Source of the DNA: Ruminococcaceae bacterium UBA1236
Lineage (GTDB): Bacteria; Bacillota; Clostridia; Oscillospirales; Acutalibacteraceae
Direction: 5' to 3'
Length of the DNA stretch: 22,006 nt
NCBI GenBank assembly: GCA_002309055.1
Contig: DBWO01000031.1
Coordinates: 1 to 22,006, forward strand
The notes under the pieces are model-generated. The model saw nothing but the letters and a program-made list of their open reading frames with translations. It was not told the origin of the DNA and ran no database searches. Within the stretch, counting starts at the first letter, position 1. Each line of letters starts with the position of its first letter. Positions 7,016-13,973 of this stretch are shown here, one piece after another. A program made the position numbers and the translations under genes.

Positions 7016-9064
7016 TTATGCCTCTACATTAGCGACATCGTACTTGAAGTTGAATCCGGTTGTGACTGAGCCGTTGCTCTTGGCTTCGCAGTTTGCAAGG
7101 TCGCCGTCGGACGAATAGGTCGCGCCGCAGCAGTAAACAACGTTGTCGCCGTTTGAGCAGACGTTCATCGCTCTGTCGGCGCCCGAACCGCCGTAATTAG
7201 CGGTGGTGCCTTTTCTCTGCATATCGGTGATTGTGCCGAGGAACCAGTCATAATCGCCTTTGTTGGTGAAGGCGAAATCTCTGTTTGTGGATGTTGTGAA
7301 TCCGCAGAAGATGTAGCCGCCCTTTACGGGAGCTATGCCGGTAATCTGGTCGCTCTCAAAACCGACGAGAGTTTCCATCCAGTTCACCTTGCCCGTGGCG
7401 TCAAGCTTGATGATGATGCCGTCATAGGTGCCGGAAGTGCCGCCGTTGTAGTAGCCGGCAAGCGAGCCGCTGTTGCCGCCCTTGCCGCATCTGTATGAAC
7501 CGGCAACAACGCATCCGTTTGTGAGACCCGCGGCAACCGCCTTGAGCTCAAACGCGCCGGATTCATAGAAATCCTTTGTCCAGAGAATTTTGCCGGCGGG
7601 GTCGAGCTTCTCAACAACGCTGAATTTCTTGCCGTTTTTCGCGGCATCCATTGAGGCGTAATCGCCGTCATATGTGCTGCTTTCTATAATCGCGTAAATT
7701 GTGTCGGATGATGTCACGGCAAGGTCGATAACCTTGTTGCTGCGCGTGCCGCTGAGAGAGGAAATCCACTGCTTTTCGCCGTTGGCGTTGAATTTCGCAA
7801 CAAACGCCTTTATCTTTTCGCCGTCGATGCCTTTGAGGTCAGCATCCTTTGAATCCGATTTACCGCCTACAACAAAGCCGCCGTCGGATGTGGGAGCTAC
7901 GGCATAGAACATATCGCCGCCGCTTCCGCCGAATATTTTGACCCACTGCTGCTTGCCGCTTGAGGAATATTTAATCATGAAGGCCTCGGTTGTGCCTTTG
8001 CATCTGTACTGTGAATCGGAAGCGAGGTTCTGGGCGTTGGAGTCGCCTACCGCGATTATGCTGCCGTCGGTGAGTACGGCAACGTCCTCAAACATCGTAA
8101 GATCGTCAAGGTCGATTGTATCGGACCACGCCTTCTTGCCGTTTTCCTTATATTTCGCAATCACGATGCTCGAAACGGCGTCCTCAAGAGTGGTGCCGCC
8201 TGAAATGTTGCCTACCGCAACGGAGCCGTCGCTTGCCGCGGCGTTGCTTGTGAACGTAACATTGTTTTTATCGCCGTAGGTGTTGGCCGCTGCAATGGTG
8301 AAGCCGTCAACCTTGTAATTAACCTTTGTTGTAACGGTGGGGTAGTTGAATGTTGTGCTCACTCCGCCCGAATATTTGGTGGTGGATTTTGTGGTGGGCG
8401 CGGCTGTGGGCCTCGTTGTAGCCTTGGTGGTGCCGGCCGTTGAGCCTGAGGGAGCCGTAGTGCTCTTGCCCGCTTTGGTGGTCGGGGCAACCGCCGTGGC
8501 TCTTGTGGACTGTGCCTTGGTGGTGACAACGGTGGTTTCAACTATTGTCACGTTGCCCTTTTCGTCTGTAACGGCTGTGGCGCCCCTGTCATTTGCCGCT
8601 TTGGAGACCTTTTCATAATCCTCCCTTGAGAGGCGGGTGGTGTTTTTAACGCCCGCTTCGGAGAGAATCTCGCTCTCCTTTTCGGAGTTGACCGCAGTTA
8701 CCTCAAGATTGCTGTTTTTCTTGATGACGGTGTCGCCCTTGTCGTTTGTGTCAACGATGTAGCCCTCTTCCTCGGCAACCTTCTTAACCTTATCGAGCTG
8801 TGACTCGGAGAGGTCGGAAAGCTTGCCGTTAAAGCCCTGCGCCTCTTCACCGAGAGCTTTTGACACAATTGCCGCGAGTTCAACGCTTTCAAGCTCTACG
8901 GGCTGATATGTTTCGTCGGCGCTAAGGCCCCAGTCCTCACCCGGCGCAAGGGTGGTGCTTTCGTCCCCGTCCTCTTTCTTGAAAGAGCAGGCGGTGAAAG
9001 CGGAAGCGATGAGGAGCAGACAGAGCGCGACTGATATGACAACTGTCAGTTTGTTCCTTTTCAT
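7016..9064 (-). CDS. Beta-propeller surface lipoprotein with Thr-rich stalk
   Basis: This is a 682-residue lipoprotein. The signal ends in lipobox AFTAC (Cys26). Residues 80-176 contain two related modules of about 33 residues: LSESQLDKVKKVAEEEGYIV...KGDTVI (82-115) and LSREDYEKVSKAANDRGATAV...KGNVTIV (145-176). A Thr/Ala/Lys stalk follows (about 177-245). The rest (about 250-680) is six to seven degenerate repeats of the kind VAPTSDGGFVVGG...AFVAKFNANGEKQW, which fits a seven-bladed beta-propeller related to SBBP-type repeats. Such propellers usually bind ligands or proteins at the surface. No enzymatic residues were identified. The ribosome site GGAGG lies 10 bases upstream. The gene appears to head an operon with the secreted phosphoesterase. 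Confidence 0.88.
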   Translation of the reverse strand: MKRNKLTVVISVALCLLLIASAFTACSFKKEDGDESTTLAPGEDWGLSADETYQPVELESVELAAIVSKALGEEAQGFNGKLSDLSESQLDKVKKVAEEEGYIVDTNDKGDTVIKKNSNLEVTAVNSEKESEILSEAGVKNTTRLSREDYEKVSKAANDRGATAVTDEKGNVTIVETTVVTTKAQSTRATAVAPTTKAGKSTTAPSGSTAGTTKATTRPTAAPTTKSTTKYSGGVSTTFNYPTVTTKVNYKVDGFTIAAANTYGDKNNVTFTSNAAASDGSVAVGNISGGTTLEDAVSSIVIAKYKENGKKAWSDTIDLDDLTMFEDVAVLTDGSIIAVGDSNAQNLASDSQYRCKGTTEAFMIKYSSSGKQQWVKIFGGSGGDMFYAVAPTSDGGFVVGGKSDSKDADLKGIDGEKIKAFVAKFNANGEKQWISSLSGTRSNKVIDLAVTSSDTIYAIIESSTYDGDYASMDAAKNGKKFSVVEKLDPAGKILWTKDFYESGAFELKAVAAGLTNGCVVAGSYRCGKGGNSGSLAGYYNGGTSGTYDGIIIKLDATGKVNWMETLVGFESDQITGIAPVKGGYIFCGFTTSTNRDFAFTNKGDYDWFLGTITDMQRKGTTANYGGSGADRAMNVCSNGDNVVYCCGATYSSDGDLANCEAKSNGSVTTGFNFKYDVANVEA

Positions 9065-9095
9065 TGCCTTTTACCTCCGTTTAAGAGAATAATAC

Positions 9096-9126
9096 ATTAT
9101 AAAAATAACACAATTCGCAGTGTAAA
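9096..9126 (-). promoter_or_regulatory. Candidate promoter for the beta-propeller lipoprotein
   Basis: The minus strand carries a perfect -10 TATAAT (9096-9101), 31 bases before the ATG at 9064. The best -35 is TTTACA (9121-9126) with a long 19-base spacer, so the -35 is uncertain. Confidence 0.45.
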
Positions 9127-9167
9127 TCAACAAAATTGGCCGCCCGTCAAAAAATTTTACATATCAC

Positions 9168-9196
9168 TTTAATTTTCTTTATATTTATTGTATAAT
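9168..9196 (+). promoter_or_regulatory. Candidate promoter for nth
   Basis: A perfect TATAAT (9191-9196) lies 32 bases before the ATG at 9229. A weak TTTAAT (9168-9173) is at 17-base spacing. It diverges from the lipoprotein promoter inside a 164-base AT-rich intergenic region. Confidence 0.55.
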
Positions 9197-9228
9197 CGTA
9201 ACGAAAAAATTTTAGCGGGGAATGCAAA

Positions 9229-9882
9229 ATGACGAAAAAACAAAAAGCGCTCTATGCTGTTAATGCTTTAAAAGAAAAATACCCCGAGGGAATATGTTCC
9301 CTGAACGCAGGAAATCCCCTGCAGCTGCTCATAGCAACACGCCTTTCTGCGCAGTGCACGGACGCGAGGGTAAATCTCGTGACTCCGGAGCTGTTCGGAA
9401 AATACAAAACGGTTGAGGACTTCGCGAAGGCGGATGTCGCGGATATCGAAAGAATCATTCACTCCTGCGGCTTTTTCAGAGCGAAGGCGAAGGACATTGT
9501 GGGCATGTGCCGTATGATTATCGACGAATACGGCGGCGAGGTGCCCGACACAATCGAAAAGCTCACCTCTCTGCCGGGTGTCGGCAGGAAAACGGCAAAC
9601 CTGATTATGGGCGATGTTTACGGTCAGCCCGCCGTGGTTGCGGACACTCACCTTATCAGAATCAGCAATCTTTTAGGGCTCGTAAACACCAAAGACCCGG
9701 TAAAAGTTGAGGCGGAACTGCGCAAAATTCTGCCCCCCGAAGAGAGCAATGATTTCTGCCACAGATGTGTGCTTCACGGCAGGGATACCTGTGTTTCGGG
9801 GCGCCCGAAATGCCCCGTTTGCGAGCTGAAATCCGTTTGTTCACATTGGGTGAAAAACCCGCAAAACGGCGAAAAAAAGTGA
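9229..9882 (+). CDS. nth: Endonuclease III (DNA glycosylase/AP lyase)
   Basis: This is a 217-residue protein, the normal family length. The helix-hairpin-helix LPGVGRKTA (115-123) holds catalytic Lys121, and VVADTHLIR holds catalytic Asp139; they match E. coli Nth K120 and D138 with a one-residue offset. The C-terminal [4Fe-4S] cluster ligands are C188-x6-C195-x2-C198-x5-C204, the canonical spacing. The enzyme removes oxidised pyrimidines and nicks abasic sites in base excision repair. The start follows GCGGGG, eight bases upstream; an out-of-frame ATG lies at 9222. It is followed after 100 bases by the ogg gene, so the two cover oxidised pyrimidines and oxidised guanine together. Confidence 0.97.
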   Translation: MTKKQKALYAVNALKEKYPEGICSLNAGNPLQLLIATRLSAQCTDARVNLVTPELFGKYKTVEDFAKADVADIERIIHSCGFFRAKAKDIVGMCRMIIDEYGGEVPDTIEKLTSLPGVGRKTANLIMGDVYGQPAVVADTHLIRISNLLGLVNTKDPVKVEAELRKILPPEESNDFCHRCVLHGRDTCVSGRPKCPVCELKSVCSHWVKNPQNGEKK

Positions 9883-9967
9883 ATAACTGTGTGAATAAAG
9901 TGAACAAATCCGCGAAAAAACCTTGATTTTAATGGATTTTGGACGTGAAAAACTAAAGTTATTCACA
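9879..9967. other. Cluster of DnaA-box-like nonamers
   Basis: TTATTCACA occurs at 9959-9967 (plus) and, inverted, at 9890-9898. An 8/9 copy lies at 9878-9886, overlapping the nth stop. These fit the loose DnaA-box consensus TTWTNCACA but not the strong TTATCCACA. The 100-base gap between nth and ogg holds nothing else recognised. Confidence 0.35.
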
Positions 9968-9982
9968 AAATGAGGCAAAATT

Positions 9983-10792
9983 ATGAATGAAAATAAATTC
10001 TACGTATTGCACAAAAATAACCTGAATGTTTCCCTCTCGTTTGACTGCGGGCAGGCATTCCGCTGGGAGAAAAAAGAGGACGGCTCAATCCACGGCGTGG
10101 CATTCGGAAGGGCGCTGACCGTGAGGGAGGATGACAGCACCGCCACCTTCATCGGCACGGACGAAAAAGAGTTCAACGAAATCTGGCGGACCTACCTTGA
10201 CCTTGACCGCGATTACGGCGCGCTTTACAAAAAATTTGCCCCGGACAAATATCTCAGGCAGGCGGTTGAGGCATACCCGGGAATCAGGATTCTAAGGCAG
10301 GAGCCGTGGGAAACGCTCTGCTCTTTTATAATATCTCAAAACAATAATATACCCCGCATCAAGGGAATCATCTCGCGCCTGTGCGAAACACTAGGCGATG
10401 ACCTCGGCGTAGGGGATTTCACCTTCCCATCGCCTGAAAAAGTGCTTGAGGCGGGCGCGGAAGGGCTTGCCCCTCTTCGGGCGGGATTCAGGGTGAAATA
10501 CATCCTTGACGCGGCGAAAAAGGTGACAAACGGCGAAGTCGATTTTGACAAAATCCTCGCATCGGACATTGAAACGGGTGCCGAAGAGCTCAAAAAAATC
10601 AAGGGTGTCGGCGACAAGGTCGCCGCCTGCGTGCTGCTTTACGGCTTTGGCAAGGTTGACGCCCTGCCCGTTGACACCTGGGTTAAGAAAATCCTCGCGG
10701 AAACCTATCCGGACGGTCTGCCCGCGTGCACCGAGGGCGTGAGGGGCATAGCTCAGCAATACCTGTTTCACTACAGACGTAATAATGAATAA
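9983..10792 (+). CDS. ogg: 8-oxoguanine DNA glycosylase (OGG1-type)
   Basis: This is a 269-residue protein with the OGG1 layout: an N-terminal OGG_N domain containing FDCGQAFRWEK (20-30), then the helical glycosylase core with FIISQNNNIPRIKGII (115-130). The helix-hairpin-helix is IKGVGDKVAACV (206-217), with probable Schiff-base Lys212. Catalytic Asp231 is in LPVDTW. The 19-residue Lys-to-Asp spacing equals that of human OGG1 (K249, D268). No Fe-S cysteines are expected or seen. It excises 8-oxoguanine from DNA. The start has GAGG seven bases upstream. It stands 100 bases after nth and has its own hairpin terminator, so nth-ogg may be one transcript. Confidence 0.95.
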   Translation: MNENKFYVLHKNNLNVSLSFDCGQAFRWEKKEDGSIHGVAFGRALTVREDDSTATFIGTDEKEFNEIWRTYLDLDRDYGALYKKFAPDKYLRQAVEAYPGIRILRQEPWETLCSFIISQNNNIPRIKGIISRLCETLGDDLGVGDFTFPSPEKVLEAGAEGLAPLRAGFRVKYILDAAKKVTNGEVDFDKILASDIETGAEELKKIKGVGDKVAACVLLYGFGKVDALPVDTWVKKILAETYPDGLPACTEGVRGIAQQYLFHYRRNNE

Positions 10793-10804
10793 TTATAAAT
10801 AAAG

Positions 10805-10833
10805 AAATCCTCGCCCGAAGTGTGAGGATTTTT
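10805..10833 (+). terminator. Rho-independent terminator after ogg
   Basis: The 8-bp stem AAATCCTC (10805-10812) with GAGGATTT (10824-10831) has an 11-base loop and ends in five T in a row (10829-10833). It lies 12 bases after the ogg stop. Confidence 0.7.
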
Positions 10834-10894
10834 CGCGGTATTCGTATAAGAAGTGAAAGGGGCAGGGCAGCGCCCTTTCGGAAAGGAGACACTT

Positions 10895-11449
10895 ATGGAT
10901 AACGGTGCAAGTAGCTACCGCCGTTTCCTTGCAGGTGAAGACACTGCATTCGCCGAAATCATAAGAGAATACCGCGACGGACTTATCCTCTACATCAATT
11001 CTTTCGTTTCGGATATAACCGAAGCGGAGGACCTTGCGGAGGAAACCTTTATAAAGCTTGTCACAAAACGCCCGAGATATAACGGCAAGGCCTCGTTCAA
11101 AACCTGGCTTTACACAATAGGCGGCAACCTCGCCCGCGATTATCTGCGCAAGGCGGCAAGGAGGGGAACTCTCCCCCTTGAGAATTACGAAATGACCGCC
11201 GATGAAACCGAGCTCGAGGAAATTGTGATAAGAAACGAGCAGAGTATCGCCGTTCACCGCTCAATGAACAAACTGAAGGCGGAATACAGGCAGATTCTGT
11301 GGCTCATATACTTTGAAGGCATGAGCATGAAAGACGCGTCGGCCGTTATCGGCAAAAGCACACACGCCGCGGAAAATCTCGCATATAAGGCGAGGCAGGC
11401 ACTCAAAGCACAGCTCGGAAAGGATGGTTTTGATTATGAGAACCTATGA
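10895..11449 (+). CDS. ECF-type RNA polymerase sigma factor
   Basis: This is a 184-residue group 4 (ECF) sigma factor. Region 2 spans about residues 20-88, with the DITEAEDLAEETFIKL core-binding helix and the ASFKTWLYTIGGNLARDYLRK -10-recognition segment. Region 4 spans about 120-175, with helix-turn-helix MSMKDASAVIGKSTHAAENL. The start is taken at 10895 because AAAGGAG lies six bases upstream; an in-frame ATG at 10853 would add 14 residues without a good ribosome site. A short hairpin, AGGGC-AGC-GCCCT (10864-10876), lies just before the ribosome site. The gene overlaps the next one by 14 bases. In such layouts the next gene usually encodes the membrane partner that holds the sigma inactive until an envelope signal arrives. 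Confidence 0.93.
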   Translation: MDNGASSYRRFLAGEDTAFAEIIREYRDGLILYINSFVSDITEAEDLAEETFIKLVTKRPRYNGKASFKTWLYTIGGNLARDYLRKAARRGTLPLENYEMTADETELEEIVIRNEQSIAVHRSMNKLKAEYRQILWLIYFEGMSMKDASAVIGKSTHAAENLAYKARQALKAQLGKDGFDYENL

Positions 11450-12365
11450 AGAAACCTTTGAGCGCGTGATGGCCGGTCGTGACAGCTATATGCGCAGAAA
11501 AAAGGAAAGAACAAAAATGATAACAACGGGCTCAATAGCCCTCGCCGGCGTGGCGCTCGCCGTTGTGTCGGTAATTGCTGTTAAAAACAGGCAGCAGATA
11601 AACACCGCATCCGCAGAAGACAAAAAAGACTCTGCGGCTGAATCGGTTAATGATTACACCGTGCCCGATTTACTCACGCAGGAAATCACATCATATTTCG
11701 GCGTTGAGGACAGCACGCACATTTCGGAAGAAAACGGAGATGCTATCCGCAACTCTGTCCCGGAGTGGAATCCCGGCCCGGATTCACTAAACGAAACTCA
11801 GACGGTGACCGCGCCCGCGACAGCTGACGAAAAAACCCGGGCAACAACTGCACACGGTGAAACGAAACCTGCGACCTCAAAAGCTATTGTTGAAGAGACT
11901 GCATTATGCTCTGTGTATAAATACCATATAGACAGCGGCAAGTATAAAAACTATATTGCGGGAAAAGTTATTGATAATGAAAAAGTCGGCGAAAAAATCG
12001 GGTCGGTAACGGTAACAGGAGGCTGGCAAGGTACGGGAAACACCTCGACAAAAGAAACCCTCTCTGCCGATGTTTATTACATAAAAGGCGTTTCCGATGA
12101 TGTGGCGGTATGCCTTAAATTCAACGACAAGGGCGATGCCCTGACCACAGATCATTATTATGTGATGATTAACACCCATTCAGATTATTCTGCCGTTAGA
12201 GAATATTTTATAGGCCCGGGTTCCGGCCAAACAGATACAGATAAGAACGTACCGACGGCGAGCAACCCCTACTATGAAGAAATATCAAAAGAGCAGGAAA
12301 AAACGCGCAATAAAAACGAATTCGTGACAGAAAGAACGAGCGCAGCGTACACAATCCCCGAATAA
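11436..12365 (+). CDS. Single-pass membrane protein, putative anti-sigma partner
   Basis: This is a 309-residue protein. The basic N-terminus (MRTYEETFERVMAGRDSYMR, then RKKERTK) is followed by one membrane helix (about residues 28-49), a disordered Ser/Thr/Glu-rich stretch (about 55-155), a globular extracytoplasmic domain (about 156-258) with GKVIDNEKVGEKIGSVTVTG, and a polar tail. The topology, with a short cytoplasmic arm and an outside sensor, fits an anti-sigma factor, but no ZAS/zinc anti-sigma motif or RsgI motif was recognised. The role is inferred from position only. The ATG at 11436 is preferred over 11424 because GGAAAGG (11417-11423) abuts the earlier ATG. The gene overlaps the sigma gene by 14 bases, a sign of translational coupling. 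Confidence 0.8.
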   Translation: MRTYEETFERVMAGRDSYMRRKKERTKMITTGSIALAGVALAVVSVIAVKNRQQINTASAEDKKDSAAESVNDYTVPDLLTQEITSYFGVEDSTHISEENGDAIRNSVPEWNPGPDSLNETQTVTAPATADEKTRATTAHGETKPATSKAIVEETALCSVYKYHIDSGKYKNYIAGKVIDNEKVGEKIGSVTVTGGWQGTGNTSTKETLSADVYYIKGVSDDVAVCLKFNDKGDALTTDHYYVMINTHSDYSAVREYFIGPGSGQTDTDKNVPTASNPYYEEISKEQEKTRNKNEFVTERTSAAYTIPE

Positions 12366-12378
12366 GCGAGGCGATAAA

Positions 12379-13689
12379 ATGAAAAAGAAAATCATAATTG
12401 CCGCAGCCGCCGTGCTCCTTGCGGTGCTCTTCATCCCCGTTCCGAAAACTTATGCCGACGGCACAAAATCATATAACGCCGTTGCGTATAAGATTGTGAA
12501 ATGGAACAGACCCTGTTACAAAAACCTGATGTTCACACAAAAAGAGGTCTATAAATTCCCTCACAGTCTGAAATCCGTTGACGAACTGTGGGCGGGTATG
12601 GCGATTGACCCTGCCGTGAGCACACTGACGGGCACGGTTGAGCACTCCGCGGACGGCCGCGTGCTTGTGAGAACGATATCGGATGACGCGGAAGTTTTTG
12701 AGGCCGGAATGGCCGTTGACATCACCGATTATATTTCGGAGCAGTTTGCCGACGGCGAGACCGTGGCGGTGGAATATGTGCCGTCCGCTTACTCAAGAGG
12801 CTCCAAGGTTGAAATAATCGTGGATGTTCAGCGCGTGGAGAATGAAAACGCCGGCGAAAAAGAAACTACGCTGATGTTTGAGGACAGCGCGGTGTTTTTC
12901 CAAAGCACGCGTGAGTGCGAGAAAAACATCATTTCCGAAAAAGTTCAGCTCTCTTACGACAAAGACGCGGGCGCTGTGAATGAAATTTTCGGCAGATACA
13001 CATTCAAGACCGACCCGTATGACAACCTGCCCGATTATGAAATAACAATCGGCAGCCATAAAAACTATTATGAATCCTCATCGGGAATTGTCACCGACAG
13101 CACCGTGAAAAAGGCAAATGAGGAGCAGAGCTTCGTGCTTAGCGATGCTGACAGAGAAACAATAAACGCCCTGATAAAAAAATACGCGGACACCGAGCGA
13201 GAAAATCCCGTTCCCGAAACGGAGAACGAAAAAGAAACGGAGCCGCCGAAGCCGAAGACATCAACAAACCCGACAACACCGGTTCCAAACACCTATGAAT
13301 ACAATCCCGAAGACACCGTGCATTATGTCAGGCGTTCATGGGGTTCATCTGCCGGTTATCCGCAGGTGGTTTTTATCCGGAGCAAAGCGGAGCTTGATGC
13401 ATATAATTCGGACGACCTCGACGAAGCCGCGGCAAAATACACGCAGGATTATTTCAAAAACCACGCGCTCGTGATAGTGTTTACAAGCGAGAGCAGCGGC
13501 TCAAACTATTACACCGGGGCGAAGATAAATTCCGCGGGCAACGAAATTGTCATAGACAGATACATTCCCCCGGTCGGCACCTGCGATATGGCAAGCTGGG
13601 CGGTAATCCTTGAGGTCCCCGCCTCCGACCCGATTCTTGAATGTGACAACAGCAAAACAAAAGTGACATTCCATAACAGCGAACAGTAA
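12379..13689 (+). CDS. Exported protein with PrcB-like C-terminal domain
   Basis: This is a 436-residue protein with an N-terminal signal or anchor (MKKKIIIAAAAVLLAVLFIP) followed by KSYNAVAYKIVKWNR, an opening seen in exported clostridial proteins. Residues about 83-153 look beta-rich (TGTVEHSADGRVLVRTI ... VEIIVDVQ). A Pro/Glu/Thr linker lies at 276-305. The C-terminal part (about 315-430: HALVIVF, SGSNYYTGAKI, DMASWAVILEVPAS) resembles the PrcB C-terminal domain of proteinase-complex-associated proteins; this match is tentative. It is 13 bases after the membrane protein and is the last gene before a strong terminator, so it belongs to the sigma operon and may sense or respond to surface stress. 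The ribosome site GAGGCG lies about eight bases upstream. No enzyme motif was found. Confidence 0.8.
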   Translation: MKKKIIIAAAAVLLAVLFIPVPKTYADGTKSYNAVAYKIVKWNRPCYKNLMFTQKEVYKFPHSLKSVDELWAGMAIDPAVSTLTGTVEHSADGRVLVRTISDDAEVFEAGMAVDITDYISEQFADGETVAVEYVPSAYSRGSKVEIIVDVQRVENENAGEKETTLMFEDSAVFFQSTRECEKNIISEKVQLSYDKDAGAVNEIFGRYTFKTDPYDNLPDYEITIGSHKNYYESSSGIVTDSTVKKANEEQSFVLSDADRETINALIKKYADTERENPVPETENEKETEPPKPKTSTNPTTPVPNTYEYNPEDTVHYVRRSWGSSAGYPQVVFIRSKAELDAYNSDDLDEAAAKYTQDYFKNHALVIVFTSESSGSNYYTGAKINSAGNEIVIDRYIPPVGTCDMASWAVILEVPASDPILECDNSKTKVTFHNSEQ

Positions 13690-13702
13690 TATAAACACAG
13701 CC

Positions 13703-13751
13703 GGAGCTTTGCTCCCTGACATTCATCATTCTGAACTCTTAATTCTGAATT
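13703..13751. repeat. Short AT-rich intergenic repeats
   Basis: A 5-bp hairpin, GGAGC-TTT-GCTCC (13703-13715), precedes two direct copies of ATTCTGAA (13728-13735 and 13742-13749), 14 bases apart. The second lies inside the palindrome AATTCTGAATT (13741-13751). No coding potential was seen; it may be the remnant of a dispersed intergenic repeat. Confidence 0.4.
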
Positions 13752-13796
13752 ATTAAAAGCTCACAGGCGTTTTGCCTGTGAGCTTTTAATCTTTTT
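13752..13796. terminator. Strong rho-independent terminator between convergent genes
   Basis: A perfect 17-bp stem (13752-13768 with 13774-13790) has loop GTTTT and is followed by CTTTTT on the plus strand. It ends the sigma operon. The rubredoxin stop codon (13795-13797) nearly touches it on the other strand, so it may serve both sides. Confidence 0.9.
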
Positions 13797-13953
13797 ATGC
13801 TTCTGAGAAGCTGTCCTTGCCTACTCCGCAAATGGGGCATACCCAATCGTCGGGCAGATCCTCAAAAGCGGTGCCGGGGGCGATGCCGTTATCGGGGTCG
13901 CCGACCGCGGGGTCATATTCGTAACCGCAGATGTCACAAAAGTATTTTGCCAT
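13795..13953 (-). CDS. Rubredoxin (52 residues)
   Basis: The minus strand reads from ATG at 13953 (MAKYFCDICGYEYDPAVGDP...) to TAA at 13795. The iron-binding pairs C6-x2-C9-G-Y and C39-PI-C42-G are both complete, with the Asp/Pro/Trp pattern of a classic rubredoxin (PGTAFEDLPDDWVCPICG). A strong AGGAGG lies eight bases upstream. The gene is 20 bases after the flavodiiron fusion and so is probably co-transcribed with it. Known role: a one-electron carrier, often giving electrons to flavodiiron proteins, rubrerythrin or superoxide reductase for oxygen or peroxide removal in anaerobes. The fusion upstream already carries its own rubredoxin, so this free copy may feed other acceptors or exchange electrons with it. 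Confidence 0.95.
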   Translation of the reverse strand: MAKYFCDICGYEYDPAVGDPDNGIAPGTAFEDLPDDWVCPICGVGKDSFSEA

Positions 13954-13973
13954 GTTTTTGTCCTCCTGTATTT

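Noticed and set aside
9878..9967. A replication origin
   Set aside because: Only weak DnaA-like boxes, with no dnaA, dnaN or other origin genes and no AT-rich unwinding region of note.
10853..10894. Earlier start for the ECF sigma factor
   Set aside because: The added 14 residues precede the AAAGGAG ribosome site, which is correctly spaced for 10895.
11424..11435. Earlier start (MVLI) for the membrane protein
   Set aside because: The only ribosome-site-like sequence directly abuts that ATG; 11436 gives workable spacing.
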